In this document: positions 51,235 through 59,740 of the stretch, in pieces
Layout: each line of letters begins with the position of its first letter
Position numbering within the stretch: the stretch's first letter is position 1
Assembly: GCA_016929095.1 (NCBI GenBank)
Contig: JAFGJM010000026.1
Location: 1-64,000, forward strand
DNA: 64,000 bases
Origin: Anaerolineales bacterium
GTDB taxonomy: Bacteria > Chloroflexota > Anaerolineae > Anaerolineales > UBA4823
Reading direction: 5' to 3'
Translations under genes and position numbers: made by a program
Notes under the pieces: generated by a model
What the model saw: the letters and a program-made list of their open reading frames with translations, nothing else
Databases searched by the model: none
What the model was told of the DNA's origin: nothing

Positions 51235-51810
51235 ATGAAATACAATCCCAACCATCAACGAAAATCGATTCGCCTGAAAGGATATGATTACACCCAAACG
51301 GGCGCCTGTTTTGTCACCATGGTTACCTGGCAGCGCGAATGTCTGTTTGGTATTGTTGATGCGAACCAAATGAGGTTGAACGAATTTGGCAAAATTGTCA
51401 CCGCAACATGGGAATGGTTGCCGGCGCAATATCCGTATGTCGAATTTGGCGCATGGTGCGTCATGCCCAATCATGTTCATGGGATTATCATCATTAATGG
51501 TAGGGATGCGTTTCCGGGTAGGGATGCGTCGCGACGCATCTCTACCGTCGATTCGCGACGCGCCCCTACAACCATTGATTCGCGTCATGATCAAATGGAT
51601 ATAAAAATCAAACCCCTCGGTCAATTAATTGGTGCCTTCAAAACCGTATCCGCCAAACAAATAAATATTCTGCGAGATTCAATCGGCGTTCCGGTTTGGC
51701 AACGAAATTTCTATGAACATATCATCCAGAATGAAAAGGAAATGCAACGCATTCACACATATATCCAAAACAATCCCCGCAATTGGAAAAACGATAAAGA
51801 AAATCAATAA
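51235..51810 (+). CDS. REP-associated tyrosine transposase with palindromic insertion in frame
   Basis: This is a Y1/HUH transposase of the RAYT type. The HUH motif is CVMPNHVHGIIIING (His near 78 and 80). YIQNNPRNWKND is the conserved C-terminal block with the probable tyrosine nucleophile. Between these, about residues 89-121 are an Arg/Asp-rich stretch (GRDAFPGRDASRRIS, DSRRAPTTIDSRHD). It is encoded by the palindrome at 51517 and two further half copies. The insertion keeps the frame, in a loop after the HUH strand, before KPLGQLIGAFKTVSAKQIN. The rest is full length and looks intact. Confidence 0.88.
   Translation: MKYNPNHQRKSIRLKGYDYTQTGACFVTMVTWQRECLFGIVDANQMRLNEFGKIVTATWEWLPAQYPYVEFGAWCVMPNHVHGIIIINGRDAFPGRDASRRISTVDSRRAPTTIDSRHDQMDIKIKPLGQLIGAFKTVSAKQINILRDSIGVPVWQRNFYEHIIQNEKEMQRIHTYIQNNPRNWKNDKENQ
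51517..51546. repeat. Palindromic REP-like element inside the transposase coding sequence
   Basis: The 30-base unit has arms GGTAGGGATGCGTCG and CGACGCATCTCTACC, with one mismatch (a possible G-U pair). A partial copy (GGTAGGGATGCG) stands at 51499-51510, and a related half (TCGCGACGCGCCCCTAC) at 51553-51569. The core is shared with 51126 and, in part, with 1165. Confidence 0.8.
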
Positions 51811-51926
51811 TTCGTTCTTGACATAAAATTATCGTATAAACCCAAATACGGTTTTATCTTTACAGCCTAATAATGGAATTGCAAAGATCGTAATTATCAT
51901 TGTCCCACCATATAAAACAATAACAG

Positions 51927-51998
51927 TGAGCGCGGAAGGGCTCGAACCTTCAACCAATGGCTTAAAAGGCCACTGCTCTACCATTGAGCTACGCGCCC
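51927..51998 (-). tRNA. tRNA-Lys (anticodon UUU)
   Basis: On the minus strand the cloverleaf reads GGGCGCG acceptor, TA, a GCTC D stem, then the anticodon stem GTGGC/GCCAT around loop CTTTTAA (anticodon TTT). The GAAGG-TTCGAGC-CCTTC T arm and CGCGCTC acceptor with discriminator A complete it. The CCA end is not encoded. The G2-U71 wobble is the only non-Watson-Crick acceptor pair. It lies between the transposase and the peptidase gene with no evident att duplication. Confidence 0.95.
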
Positions 51999-52172
51999 CT
52001 GTTTAGCGGAATGCATTCTATCATCTTCTCCAAAATGCGTCAATTCTTCTTGGGGGATTGGTGAGGAGTGAGGGGTGGGGGGAATCTGTTGTGGATATCA
52101 AAAACTGGGCAGAAAGTAAAGGGGGAGGGGGCACTTTTGAAAACCAGAAATGGGGGGATGCATATACCAACC

Positions 52173-52207
52173 CCTCCCCAATTTTCGTTCTGTGAAAATG
52201 GGGGAGG
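52173..52207. repeat. GC-rich hairpin repeat past the C39 peptidase stop
   Basis: CCTCCCCAATTTTC (52173-52186) pairs with GAAAATGGGGGAGG (52194-52207), 13 of 14 positions. The core matches the element at 42553. It lies 12 bases beyond the peptidase stop on the minus strand and can serve as its terminator. The rest of the 51811-52218 gap holds the tRNA and GTGAGGAGTGAGGGGTG-type repetition, and no other gene. Confidence 0.65.
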
Positions 52208-52218
52208 CTGGGTAGGGG

Positions 52219-53457
52219 CTAGTATCCCACAAACCGCAAGGCGTTTTGGGCATCCAGATAATTGGGGTTTTCCACCAGCGCTCTTTGAAATTCGGCTACT
52301 GCTTCAGCGATTTCACCCTGGCGGTAAAGCGCCCACCCATGCCATAAAAGCGCCTCCTCGGAAGTGGGGGTGCGTTTGAGGGCGTACTCAGTCAACGCCA
52401 AAAGGTCATCATTGCGATTGGCGTGGAAATAGGCAAAGAACGGCCCAAACTGGTAACGCAGCATACGCTGGGGAATACCGATCTGGCGTGCCTTATCATA
52501 AGCCTGGGCTGCCTCGGCATAACGCTCGAACCATACCAGGCTGCTGCCCAGGTTGAACCAGGCATAGGGATTATCTGGATCGGTTTTGGTCTCTCCCTGT
52601 GAAATTTCCAGGGCGCGTTGGCGGTTGGCATCCACATCCCAATCTTCCCCCAGGATGGATTTAACCAGTTCCTCCTGCTCAACAGGGTAAACCACCAAAT
52701 AAATTCGGTTGAACGTTTGCCAGTATTCATCCAGCATTTCATAGGAGACCTGTAAATTCGCCCCGTGATAGCTATCCTGGGTGATGAATACTTGCTCGGC
52801 ATCATCATAGCCGGTCAACAGGTTATAGTGTGCTGCCCACAGGTCGTCATTAGGCCAATAAGCCGATTCGAAATAAAAGGTCTCTTCCACAATCACCGGC
52901 AATCCGGCTGCAAGTAACGTTTTGAGTAATTTAATATCACCCGCTACACGGAATTCGGCGTTCAACCAGCCCGCGTAATTACGCACATAATAAACCAACT
53001 CATCCACGTTTACATTGCGGTCGTGCCGCTGCGGTTTGAGGATGTTGGCGATATCCAACTGGTCGCCGCCCCAACCGAAATAGCGAAGATACATGGTCAG
53101 TGCTGCCGGACCGCAATTATTAATATCCTGTAATTCCCACTTCGGGGCGGTGAGTGTAACGCTTTCCGGCAGAGGGGTCGGGGTAAGGGTTGGCGAGGGG
53201 GTGGGAATCGCAGCTACCATTTTTACACCCGTTTCCGCAACCGTGGGTTGAGGGTGCGATGTAATAGCAACCGCCGGGGGTGGCAAAGCCGTGGGTACTT
53301 CCCCTGCCGGATTGACCACACTGCGCAGATAGGTGAATGCAAAATCCAATCGCCATGAAAGGCGCTGGTTTACATAGGGGATCTGGTAGATAAGTATCCC
53401 GATTGTTACCAATCCGGCTGCGGTTAATAATGCTAATGAAATATTCCGCTTCCACAT
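52219..53457 (-). CDS. C39-like papain-fold peptidase with C-terminal TPR repeats
   Basis: A single N-terminal helix (about 7-27) anchors or exports the protein. A P/T-rich linker follows (about 52-100: IPTPSPTLTPTPLP). The peptidase domain carries Gln 110 and Cys 115 in LQDINNCGPAALTMYL, His 200 in WAAHYNLLTGYDD and Asp near 218 in ITQDSY, consistent with a C39_2/papain-type triad. About 110 C-terminal residues make TPR-like repeats (PYAWFNLGSSLVWFERYAEA, then EALLWHGWALYRQGEIAEA). It probably acts outside the cell or at the membrane. The substrate is unknown; no bacteriocin or leader peptide gene is nearby. Confidence 0.87.
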   Translation of the reverse strand: MWKRNISLALLTAAGLVTIGILIYQIPYVNQRLSWRLDFAFTYLRSVVNPAGEVPTALPPPAVAITSHPQPTVAETGVKMVAAIPTPSPTLTPTPLPESVTLTAPKWELQDINNCGPAALTMYLRYFGWGGDQLDIANILKPQRHDRNVNVDELVYYVRNYAGWLNAEFRVAGDIKLLKTLLAAGLPVIVEETFYFESAYWPNDDLWAAHYNLLTGYDDAEQVFITQDSYHGANLQVSYEMLDEYWQTFNRIYLVVYPVEQEELVKSILGEDWDVDANRQRALEISQGETKTDPDNPYAWFNLGSSLVWFERYAEAAQAYDKARQIGIPQRMLRYQFGPFFAYFHANRNDDLLALTEYALKRTPTSEEALLWHGWALYRQGEIAEAVAEFQRALVENPNYLDAQNALRFVGY

Positions 53458-53602
53458 GGCGGCTATTGTAACATCGGGGGAGTGAATAGGTGATTAGTGA
53501 ATGGTGAAAGTTGACCAGTAGCCTGTGCCTCGTTATCAGTACTCCGGAACTAATGCTACATAAATAATGCTCGAAAACAGAGAACGGAATATTATTAACT
53601 GA

Positions 53603-53628
53603 GAGCTGATGACTGATAGCTGACAGCT
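53603..53628. repeat. AGCTGAT-type dispersed repeat upstream of miaB
   Basis: GAGCTGATGACTGATAGCTG followed by ACAGCTTCTTT closely matches 31082-31108 and continues similarly past it. GTGAATAGGTGATTAGTGAATG at 53481-53502 is the companion GTGA-type repetition. The element lies about 22 bases before the miaB ATG, so it is part of its leader. Confidence 0.6.
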
Positions 53629-53649
53629 TCTTTTGTTATAATACGCGAC

Positions 53650-54975
53650 ATGAAGTATCAAATTTGGACTGAAGGGTGCCAAATGAATGTGGCTGATTCA
53701 CAACGGGTGGCATCTGCCCTGGAGCAATTGGGCTACGAATCTGCTGCCAAACCGCAGGATGCTGATGTGATCGTACTGAATACTTGCGTGGTGCGGCAGA
53801 GCGCCGAAGATAAAGCCATAAGCTGGCTAAATAACCTGCGCCCTCTGAAAAAACAAAACCCCAACCTGGTCATCAACCTTATGGGCTGCCTGGTAGGTGT
53901 TAAAAGTCCTGATAAACTACAAAAACGCTTTCCATTTGTGGATGTCTTTTCACCTCCTTCTGACCCCCAACCGCTGGTGGCATTTCTGAGTCAAAGTGAA
54001 GACCAGTTTTTGGAACAAGCTGAACGGCAAAAACGTCTAAACATTCAAGATGAAGAAATCGTATTGCCCATGGCAGAATGGGGCAAACTGGTGTCGGCTT
54101 ATGTGCCGGTGGTGTTGGGGTGTTCCCATGCCTGCACGTATTGCATCATCCCTTACCGGCGTGGCATTGAACGCAGCCGTCCGTCATCCGATATCCTCGC
54201 CGAAGTGCGTTGCCTGGTGGAACAAGGTGTTCGTGAGGTAACATTGCTGGGACAGATTGTCGACCGTTATGGCAAGGATATGCCTTCGGAACCCAATCTG
54301 GCAGGATTGTTGCACCTTCTACAAGAAATAGATGGGTTGGAACGCATTCGATTTTTAACCTCCCATCCCGGCTACTTGAACGAGGAGTTGTTGGATGCCG
54401 TCGCCGAATTGCCCAAGGTCATGCCGCATATTGAAGTACCCGTTCAGGCAGGCGATAACCAGGTATTGGAGAACATGAGGCGCGGTTACACTGTGGAAGA
54501 TTATGTACATTTGGTGGATGATATCCGCTACCGGTTACGTCATAAATCACCAGGCGTTTCCATTGCCACCGATATCATCGTGGGCTTTCCGGGTGAGACT
54601 GAGGCGCAATTTTTAAATACTTATGATTTATTACATGATTTACGTCTGGATGTTGCCCATCTGGCGCGATACTCCGCCCGCCCGGAAACAGTAGCCACCC
54701 GTCACCTGATCGATGATGTGCCTGAGCAGGAAAAGTGGTCTCGTTTCCGCCACCTGGAACAATTACAAGAGGGCATAGCCGGAGAGATTAACGCGGCCTA
54801 TAAAAACATTATCGTTGAGGTGCTTTTTGAAGAAAACGTACGTGGTCGTTGGAGAGGACGCACACCCACAAACAAGCTGGTATTCGTTTCCAGCCAGCAA
54901 AATTTGCGTGGACAAACCCGCCTGGTTCATATAGATTGGAGTGGGCCATGGTCTATGCAAGCATCTTTAACATAA
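53650..54975 (+). CDS. miaB: tRNA-2-methylthio-N6-dimethylallyladenosine synthase (MiaB-like)
   Basis: This radical-SAM enzyme adds a methylthio group to i6A37 in tRNA. The UPF0004 domain opens with KYQIWTEGCQMNVADSQRVA and holds cluster cysteines at TEGCQ, NTCVVR and MGCLVG. The radical-SAM motif is CSHACTYCIIPYRRG (about 157), CxxxCxxC. The later HIEVPVQAGDNQVLENMRRG element and a C-terminal TRAM region (about 375-441) are present. At 441 residues it has the normal length. The other tRNA-modification gene nearby is queG at 58559. A dispersed repeat lies in its leader. Confidence 0.92.
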   Translation: MKYQIWTEGCQMNVADSQRVASALEQLGYESAAKPQDADVIVLNTCVVRQSAEDKAISWLNNLRPLKKQNPNLVINLMGCLVGVKSPDKLQKRFPFVDVFSPPSDPQPLVAFLSQSEDQFLEQAERQKRLNIQDEEIVLPMAEWGKLVSAYVPVVLGCSHACTYCIIPYRRGIERSRPSSDILAEVRCLVEQGVREVTLLGQIVDRYGKDMPSEPNLAGLLHLLQEIDGLERIRFLTSHPGYLNEELLDAVAELPKVMPHIEVPVQAGDNQVLENMRRGYTVEDYVHLVDDIRYRLRHKSPGVSIATDIIVGFPGETEAQFLNTYDLLHDLRLDVAHLARYSARPETVATRHLIDDVPEQEKWSRFRHLEQLQEGIAGEINAAYKNIIVEVLFEENVRGRWRGRTPTNKLVFVSSQQNLRGQTRLVHIDWSGPWSMQASLT

Positions 54976-55048
54976 ACGCGGTTGCTAAAACGCAAAACTC
55001 GTTGTACACTTTGAGAATGATCACGGATGAAAGATGAAAGAGGTTACC

Positions 55049-55993
55049 ATGATTAATAAAAACACTCGTCCGATTGCAATTTTGTCAATAGTGCTGATAT
55101 TCATGAGTGCTTGCAACTTACCCGGCACGACTACTTTACCCCCTGCCGTCACCGCGGTTGGCGCGGATGTAATTTACACCGCCGCAGCGCAAACATTGGC
55201 GGTGCAGCTTACTGAACATGCGCCTACCCCTGGAATGGCTACAGATACTCCTGATGCGGGAGTTCAGGTTGTTGAAGAAACGAACACACCGTTGATCCCG
55301 CCCACCGATACACCTTCGCCATATACATCAACTCCTGAATTCACCAACACGCCCATGTTTACCGCCACCAGTTCCAATCCGATGATCACTGCCAGTATGC
55401 CCACCAATTGCCGCACCGGTACCAGCAAGGATTATCCTCGCGTAGGATCGTTGAATGTAGGCGATGTTTCCCAGGTGATCGGACGCAACAGCACCAGCAC
55501 CTGGTGGTACATCGAGAATCCCAGCAATCCGGGAAGTTATTGCTGGGTGTGGGGTGAAACAACTTCGGTGACAGGCAATACTTCTGCCTTGCAGGTGATG
55601 ACCCCGCCCCCACCACCGCCCACATCCACTTCTGAAACAGCGTCAAGCTTCAGCACGTCTTTCGCCGACACACATAAATGCAGCGGCGATAAATATGCCT
55701 ATTTCAAAGTCACCAATAGCGGTGGTAAGGCATTGGAATCGGCAAATGTGAAGATTAAAGATGAAACCGATGGCGACACCATATCATCTGCTTCGAGCAA
55801 CAAGCCGTTTTTGTCAGGTACAAGCGATTGCTCGGGCGATGACACATTGGAAGTTGGCGATTCTGCCTATGTAGCCGGTTATCTTGGCGGAGGTAATTCG
55901 GGTCATGAAGCAAAAGCCGCCATCTATCTCTGCACTAAAGAAAGTTTGGAAGGCTCGTGCACCAACATTGTCATCACATTTACCATACCATAG
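55049..55993 (+). CDS. Lipoprotein with TAAAQT motif and SH3-like domain
   Basis: This is a probable surface lipoprotein. The signal peptide (MINKNTRPIAILSIVLIFMS) ends in lipobox MSAC. A motif IYTAAAQTLAVQL follows closely (about 43). A P/T-rich linker then spans about 60-110. Residues about 118-170 look like a bacterial SH3 domain (CRTGTSKDYPRVGSLNVGD, WWYIENPSNPGSYCWV). A C-terminal sandwich carries ALESANVKIKDETDGDTIS. ATG 55049 follows AGAGGT and gives a normal lipoprotein leader; the track start is five codons earlier. It is the first of three tandem lipoproteins with the same motif. Confidence 0.8.
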   Translation: MINKNTRPIAILSIVLIFMSACNLPGTTTLPPAVTAVGADVIYTAAAQTLAVQLTEHAPTPGMATDTPDAGVQVVEETNTPLIPPTDTPSPYTSTPEFTNTPMFTATSSNPMITASMPTNCRTGTSKDYPRVGSLNVGDVSQVIGRNSTSTWWYIENPSNPGSYCWVWGETTSVTGNTSALQVMTPPPPPPTSTSETASSFSTSFADTHKCSGDKYAYFKVTNSGGKALESANVKIKDETDGDTISSASSNKPFLSGTSDCSGDDTLEVGDSAYVAGYLGGGNSGHEAKAAIYLCTKESLEGSCTNIVITFTIP

Positions 55994-56026
55994 TATGCCT
56001 TTTTAGAGGCAAAGCACACAAAATTG

Positions 56027-56052
56027 ACCTGCCAGTAAAACTGCTGGCAGGT
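56027..56052. terminator. Hairpin between the first and second lipoprotein genes
   Basis: ACCTGCCAG (56027-56035) and CTGGCAGGT (56044-56052) form a 9-bp stem with an 8-base loop. A smaller TGCCT/AGGCA hairpin sits at 55996-56011, directly after the first lipoprotein stop. Both lie inside the longest reading of the next gene, which argues for a later start there. Confidence 0.6.
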
Positions 56053-56055
56053 TCT

Positions 56056-57219
56056 ATGGTTATTGTGCTTTTGGCTTTATCTGCCTGCAACATGCCGCGT
56101 AAAAGCGCCACAAAAACTGTTTCCGCGGCGGGTATGATATATACGGCTGCTGCTCAGACCCTGGAAGCGGAGTTAGACACGGCAACTTCCATGGCTGCCA
56201 TTGCCTCTTCTACCCCGCAACCCTCCCTTACTCCTGAAATTGCCGAAACGCCCTCTCCCACCGAAACGGAGGATGTCGAGGAAGAGGATGAGGATGATTA
56301 TGATTACGAAGGACAACCTCCGGCGCCACCCCCTCCACCTACCGCTGTTCCCTGCGACCACGCCACGTATATAAAAGATGTGAGTTATCCTGATAATACC
56401 GAGTTGGCAGCCGGTACTACTTTTGTCAAAACATGGCGTATTAAAAATACCGGCGCCTGTACTTGGTCGGAAGATTATGCCGTCGTCTTTATGGGCGGCG
56501 ATGAGATGGACACGCCTTCTTCCGTATCCATGCCACACACGGTACACCCCGGCGAAACAGTGGATATTTCGGTGGATTTATTAGCGCCGTCTTCACCGGG
56601 CACATACCGTGCGGAGTATAAATTGCGCAGCGATACCAACCAGGTCTTTGGCATTGGCGGGAATAAAGCATTTTGGGTTCAGATCAAAGTCACTGCTGCC
56701 ACCGGTTTACTGTTGGATTTCATTGCAAACGCCAAATCCGCCGAATGGAGCAGCGGGCTTGGCAGCCCTCCTGGCACCGAACTGGAATTTGACGGTGCGG
56801 AGGATAGTGTTGAAGGTGTTGCCAAAATAATGGACGGCGTGAAATTAGAAGATGGCTCCACTTCAGGGAAAGTGCTATTAACCTTTCCCAAGCATGAAAG
56901 CAACGGCTATATCATGGGAGTATATGAAGAGTATACGGTTCAAAAGGGCGATCATTTTAAAGCGCGGCTGGGTTTTATGCTTTCGGGCGATACATGCAGC
57001 GGCGGTGACGTGTATTTTCAATTGGCTTACAAAGATGACGATGGATACCATTTGATCAAAAAATGGAATCAGACCTGCAATGGCGGGCAAACTCCGGTCG
57101 ATGTGAACCTTTCGGATTTTAAAGGACGCACTATCCGCTTTGCCCTTCTCGTAACAGCCAATGGCGATCCCACCAACGACTGGGCGATCTGGAATTCCCC
57201 GCGCATCGAACATCCGTAA
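56056..57219 (+). CDS. Lipoprotein with TAAAQT motif and Nbr1/FW-like Ig domain
   Basis: This is the second tandem lipoprotein. The lipobox LSAC lies after MVIVLLAL and the MIYTAAAQTLEAEL motif follows (about residue 26 from this start). An acidic, Pro-rich linker (TETEDVEEEDEDDYDYEGQ, then PPAPPPPPTA) precedes the FW-type Ig domain with FVKTWRIKNTGACTW and VVFMGGDEMDTPSS. A C-terminal beta-sandwich (about 235-387) ends in DWAIWNSPRIEHP. The start is uncertain: the track uses GTG 55957 inside the previous gene, while ATG 56056 follows two hairpins but leaves a short, uncharged signal peptide. The stop is clear. Confidence 0.8.
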   Translation: MVIVLLALSACNMPRKSATKTVSAAGMIYTAAAQTLEAELDTATSMAAIASSTPQPSLTPEIAETPSPTETEDVEEEDEDDYDYEGQPPAPPPPPTAVPCDHATYIKDVSYPDNTELAAGTTFVKTWRIKNTGACTWSEDYAVVFMGGDEMDTPSSVSMPHTVHPGETVDISVDLLAPSSPGTYRAEYKLRSDTNQVFGIGGNKAFWVQIKVTAATGLLLDFIANAKSAEWSSGLGSPPGTELEFDGAEDSVEGVAKIMDGVKLEDGSTSGKVLLTFPKHESNGYIMGVYEEYTVQKGDHFKARLGFMLSGDTCSGGDVYFQLAYKDDDGYHLIKKWNQTCNGGQTPVDVNLSDFKGRTIRFALLVTANGDPTNDWAIWNSPRIEHP

Positions 57220-57460
57220 TACAATAAGTTAACAATTTTCAGTAAATAATTATTGTGGAAATCTTGGGAATTTTCCCCCATTTTTGCTTTTCATAACAGG
57301 GAAGGGCAGGAAGGGGGGCTGAATTCCTCATTAATCTATGATTATTTTTATGTGACACATACTAATATCGTATTAATCTGTTGTGGGGTAAAATTATTGC
57401 CATAAGTATTCAGGCAAACAAAATTACTCTGAATGAAAGGTTTTTCAAATAGGAGTTGAG

Positions 57461-58540
57461 ATGGCTAGAAAAAAATATTCGTTGTGGGCGGCGCTTACGA
57501 TTTTCGCAATCATGTTAAGCGCATGCCAGTCTGAACCTGCAGAACCCACAGCGACACAAGTTGATCCTGCTGCAATTTTTACCGCGGCGGCAAAGACGGC
57601 GTCTTTTCTGCAGACGGAAATTGCAGCCAGCACTCCCAGCCCAACAGCCTCTGAAACATTGGCGCCTGTAACACCAACCATTACCCCCACCCTCACATTG
57701 ACACCCACCGTGGCTAGTGGCGCTACCGGTGTTTCTCCCGATAAAGCTGATTTTGTAAGCGATGTATCTGTTCCTGATGAAACCCAATTCGCGCCAGGGC
57801 AGTCTTTTACGAAAACCTGGCGGATTAAAAATAGCGGAACAACAACCTGGACCACAGACTATGCTTTAGTGTATGCCACCGGTAACCAGATGGGAGGAGC
57901 GGCATCGATTCCTCTGACCAGCAGCATAGTCCCCGGCAGTTCAGTTGACCTGTCTGTGGATTTGATAGCCCCCATGGAACAAGGCCGGTACGTGAGTTAT
58001 TGGATGCTTCGCAATACCAGCGGGACAAATTTTGGGGTTGGTCCAAACGCCGATCAGGCAATCTTTGTAGTGATCAATGTGGTGGGCAGCGCCACACTCA
58101 CCCCAACCGGGCAGACAACTACTTCCGTCACACCGACTGCCACAACCGGTTCAAGCGCCAATACCGCGACGGCAACGAATGCCGCGCCAACGTCTACTTC
58201 TACAACGGCCTCGGCAGCCGTCGGCAATTTAGGGATCAGTGTCAGCACGCCTAATTACTCGGGAGCATGTGCGCCATATCTCTTGGAAGTTCCGGTTTCT
58301 TTCACGGTATACGAAGAAACCGATATTTCCTTCGAATTGATTGCCGGGTCGGATACGGGAGGTATGTCAAATGTCCTGTTGCCTGATCCCGCTTCATACA
58401 GCAATATGCCGGTCGGCACCCATCCCGGGAAATTTACGGTAACGATATTCGATTCTTCCAGCGGCTGGCTGCAATTCCATGTAATCTCTCCGGTGGATTT
58501 ATATTCGTCAAAAGTCAATATCCTTTTCACTTGCGAATAA
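57461..58540 (+). CDS. Lipoprotein with TAAAKT motif and Nbr1/FW-like Ig domain
   Basis: This is the third tandem lipoprotein. The leader MARKKYSLWAALTIFAIMLS ends in lipobox LSAC, preceded by AGGAGTTGAG. The motif IFTAAAKTASFL (about 44) corresponds to TAAAQT in the other two. A P/T linker is followed by an FW-type Ig domain: FTKTWRIKNSGTTTWTTDYA and SIPLTSSIVPGSSVDLSVDL. A second T-rich linker (about 210-255) leads to a short C-terminal beta domain. The FW domain binds proteins in eukaryotic Nbr1, and in Chloroflexota it is a recurrent extracellular module. Its ligand is unknown. Confidence 0.85.
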   Translation: MARKKYSLWAALTIFAIMLSACQSEPAEPTATQVDPAAIFTAAAKTASFLQTEIAASTPSPTASETLAPVTPTITPTLTLTPTVASGATGVSPDKADFVSDVSVPDETQFAPGQSFTKTWRIKNSGTTTWTTDYALVYATGNQMGGAASIPLTSSIVPGSSVDLSVDLIAPMEQGRYVSYWMLRNTSGTNFGVGPNADQAIFVVINVVGSATLTPTGQTTTSVTPTATTGSSANTATATNAAPTSTSTTASAAVGNLGISVSTPNYSGACAPYLLEVPVSFTVYEETDISFELIAGSDTGGMSNVLLPDPASYSNMPVGTHPGKFTVTIFDSSSGWLQFHVISPVDLYSSKVNILFTCE

Positions 58541-58558
58541 GGCTCGCCGGTTGTATAA

Positions 58559-59740
58559 ATGACGCTCACACACGCCATCCAGGTTGAAGCCCATCGTCTT
58601 GGATTTGACCTGGTTGGCGTTACCACCCCATTCCCACCCCCTCATTACCAGAAATTTGAAGAATGGTTATCTGCCGGCTATCACGCCGGGATGGCGTACC
58701 TTGAGAAAATGTCTTCCCGTGTGCGCCGCGCCAATCCCTTAGAGATATTGCCCGATTGTCGTAGGATCCTTGTGCTGGGAATACGCTATCCGCCTTCTCC
58801 GGGCACCATGACAGAGTTCTATGACCCCACTTCCGGTTTGGTAGAAGATGTGAAATCAAGCCCTTATCGTGGACGCGTTGCCTCTTATGCCTGGAGTGAG
58901 GATTATCACCAGGATATCCCAACACGCTTGAATGATCTGGTTGCGTTCATTGAGACTGAAATGGGTAAGACGGTTCCCCATGCCTGTTATACGGATAGCG
59001 GGCATATCCTGGAGCGCGACCTGGCTCAGCGCGCCGGTTTGGGTTGGATAGGCAAAAACACCAACCTGATCAATCCACAAATGGGCTCCTACTTTCTTTT
59101 AGCGGAAATTTTGCTGGGGATAGAATTGGAGATAAGTGCGCCATTTGAACAGGATCGCTGCGGGACATGCACCCGCTGCCTTGAAGCCTGCCCCACCGGC
59201 TGTATACTACCGGATCGCACGTTGGATGCTTCCCGCTGTATTTCATATCTAACCATCGAGAATAAAGGCAACATCCCGGTTGAGCTTCGCAGTAAAATGG
59301 GCGAATGGGTTTTTGGCTGTGATATCTGTCAGCAGGTTTGCCCGTGGAACCGGCGTCTTACTGCTCCTGCCGGGGCAGAGGCATATGCACCGCCTGGTAT
59401 TGCTCACCCCGATTTGACCCAGGCGCTTTCTTTAACCCCTGAAGATTTTTCCCGCCAATTTCGAGGAAGTCCGGTGAAACGCACTAAACGCACCGGATAC
59501 TTGCGTAATGTCGCTGTAGCCCTGGGAAACCAACTCGTTGCATTTCCAGATCACAAACAGAGGCCTTTAGCCGTTGCCGCCTTAAGAGAGACTTTGATAC
59601 ATGATTCCCAACCCCTCATACGCGCCCATGCCGCCTGGGCATTGGGCAGAGCCGGTGAGGTGCAAATCCTTCAGACGGCTTGCCGCTTGGAACGTGACCC
59701 GTCGGTTCTAAATGAAATTCAAATTGCCCGAGACCAGTAA
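58559..59740 (+). CDS. queG: Epoxyqueuosine reductase
   Basis: This enzyme catalyses the last step of queuosine synthesis in tRNA, reducing epoxyqueuosine with a cobalamin and two [4Fe-4S] clusters. The conserved N-terminal block AHRLGFDLVGVTTP leads to YTDSGHILERDLAQRAGLGW with the substrate-contacting Asp. Ferredoxin-type clusters read DRCGTCTRCLEACPTGCIL (about 198) and CDICQQVCPWN (about 259). A HEAT-like C-terminal repeat (AHAAWALGRAGEVQIL) completes it. At 393 residues it is of usual length. It sits 18 bases after the third lipoprotein and near miaB, the other tRNA-modification gene. Confidence 0.93.
   Translation: MTLTHAIQVEAHRLGFDLVGVTTPFPPPHYQKFEEWLSAGYHAGMAYLEKMSSRVRRANPLEILPDCRRILVLGIRYPPSPGTMTEFYDPTSGLVEDVKSSPYRGRVASYAWSEDYHQDIPTRLNDLVAFIETEMGKTVPHACYTDSGHILERDLAQRAGLGWIGKNTNLINPQMGSYFLLAEILLGIELEISAPFEQDRCGTCTRCLEACPTGCILPDRTLDASRCISYLTIENKGNIPVELRSKMGEWVFGCDICQQVCPWNRRLTAPAGAEAYAPPGIAHPDLTQALSLTPEDFSRQFRGSPVKRTKRTGYLRNVAVALGNQLVAFPDHKQRPLAVAALRETLIHDSQPLIRAHAAWALGRAGEVQILQTACRLERDPSVLNEIQIARDQ

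Noticed and set aside
51927-51998. tRNA-Lys as an integration site for the transposase region
   Set aside because: No direct repeat of the tRNA 3' end and no integrase gene are visible on either side.
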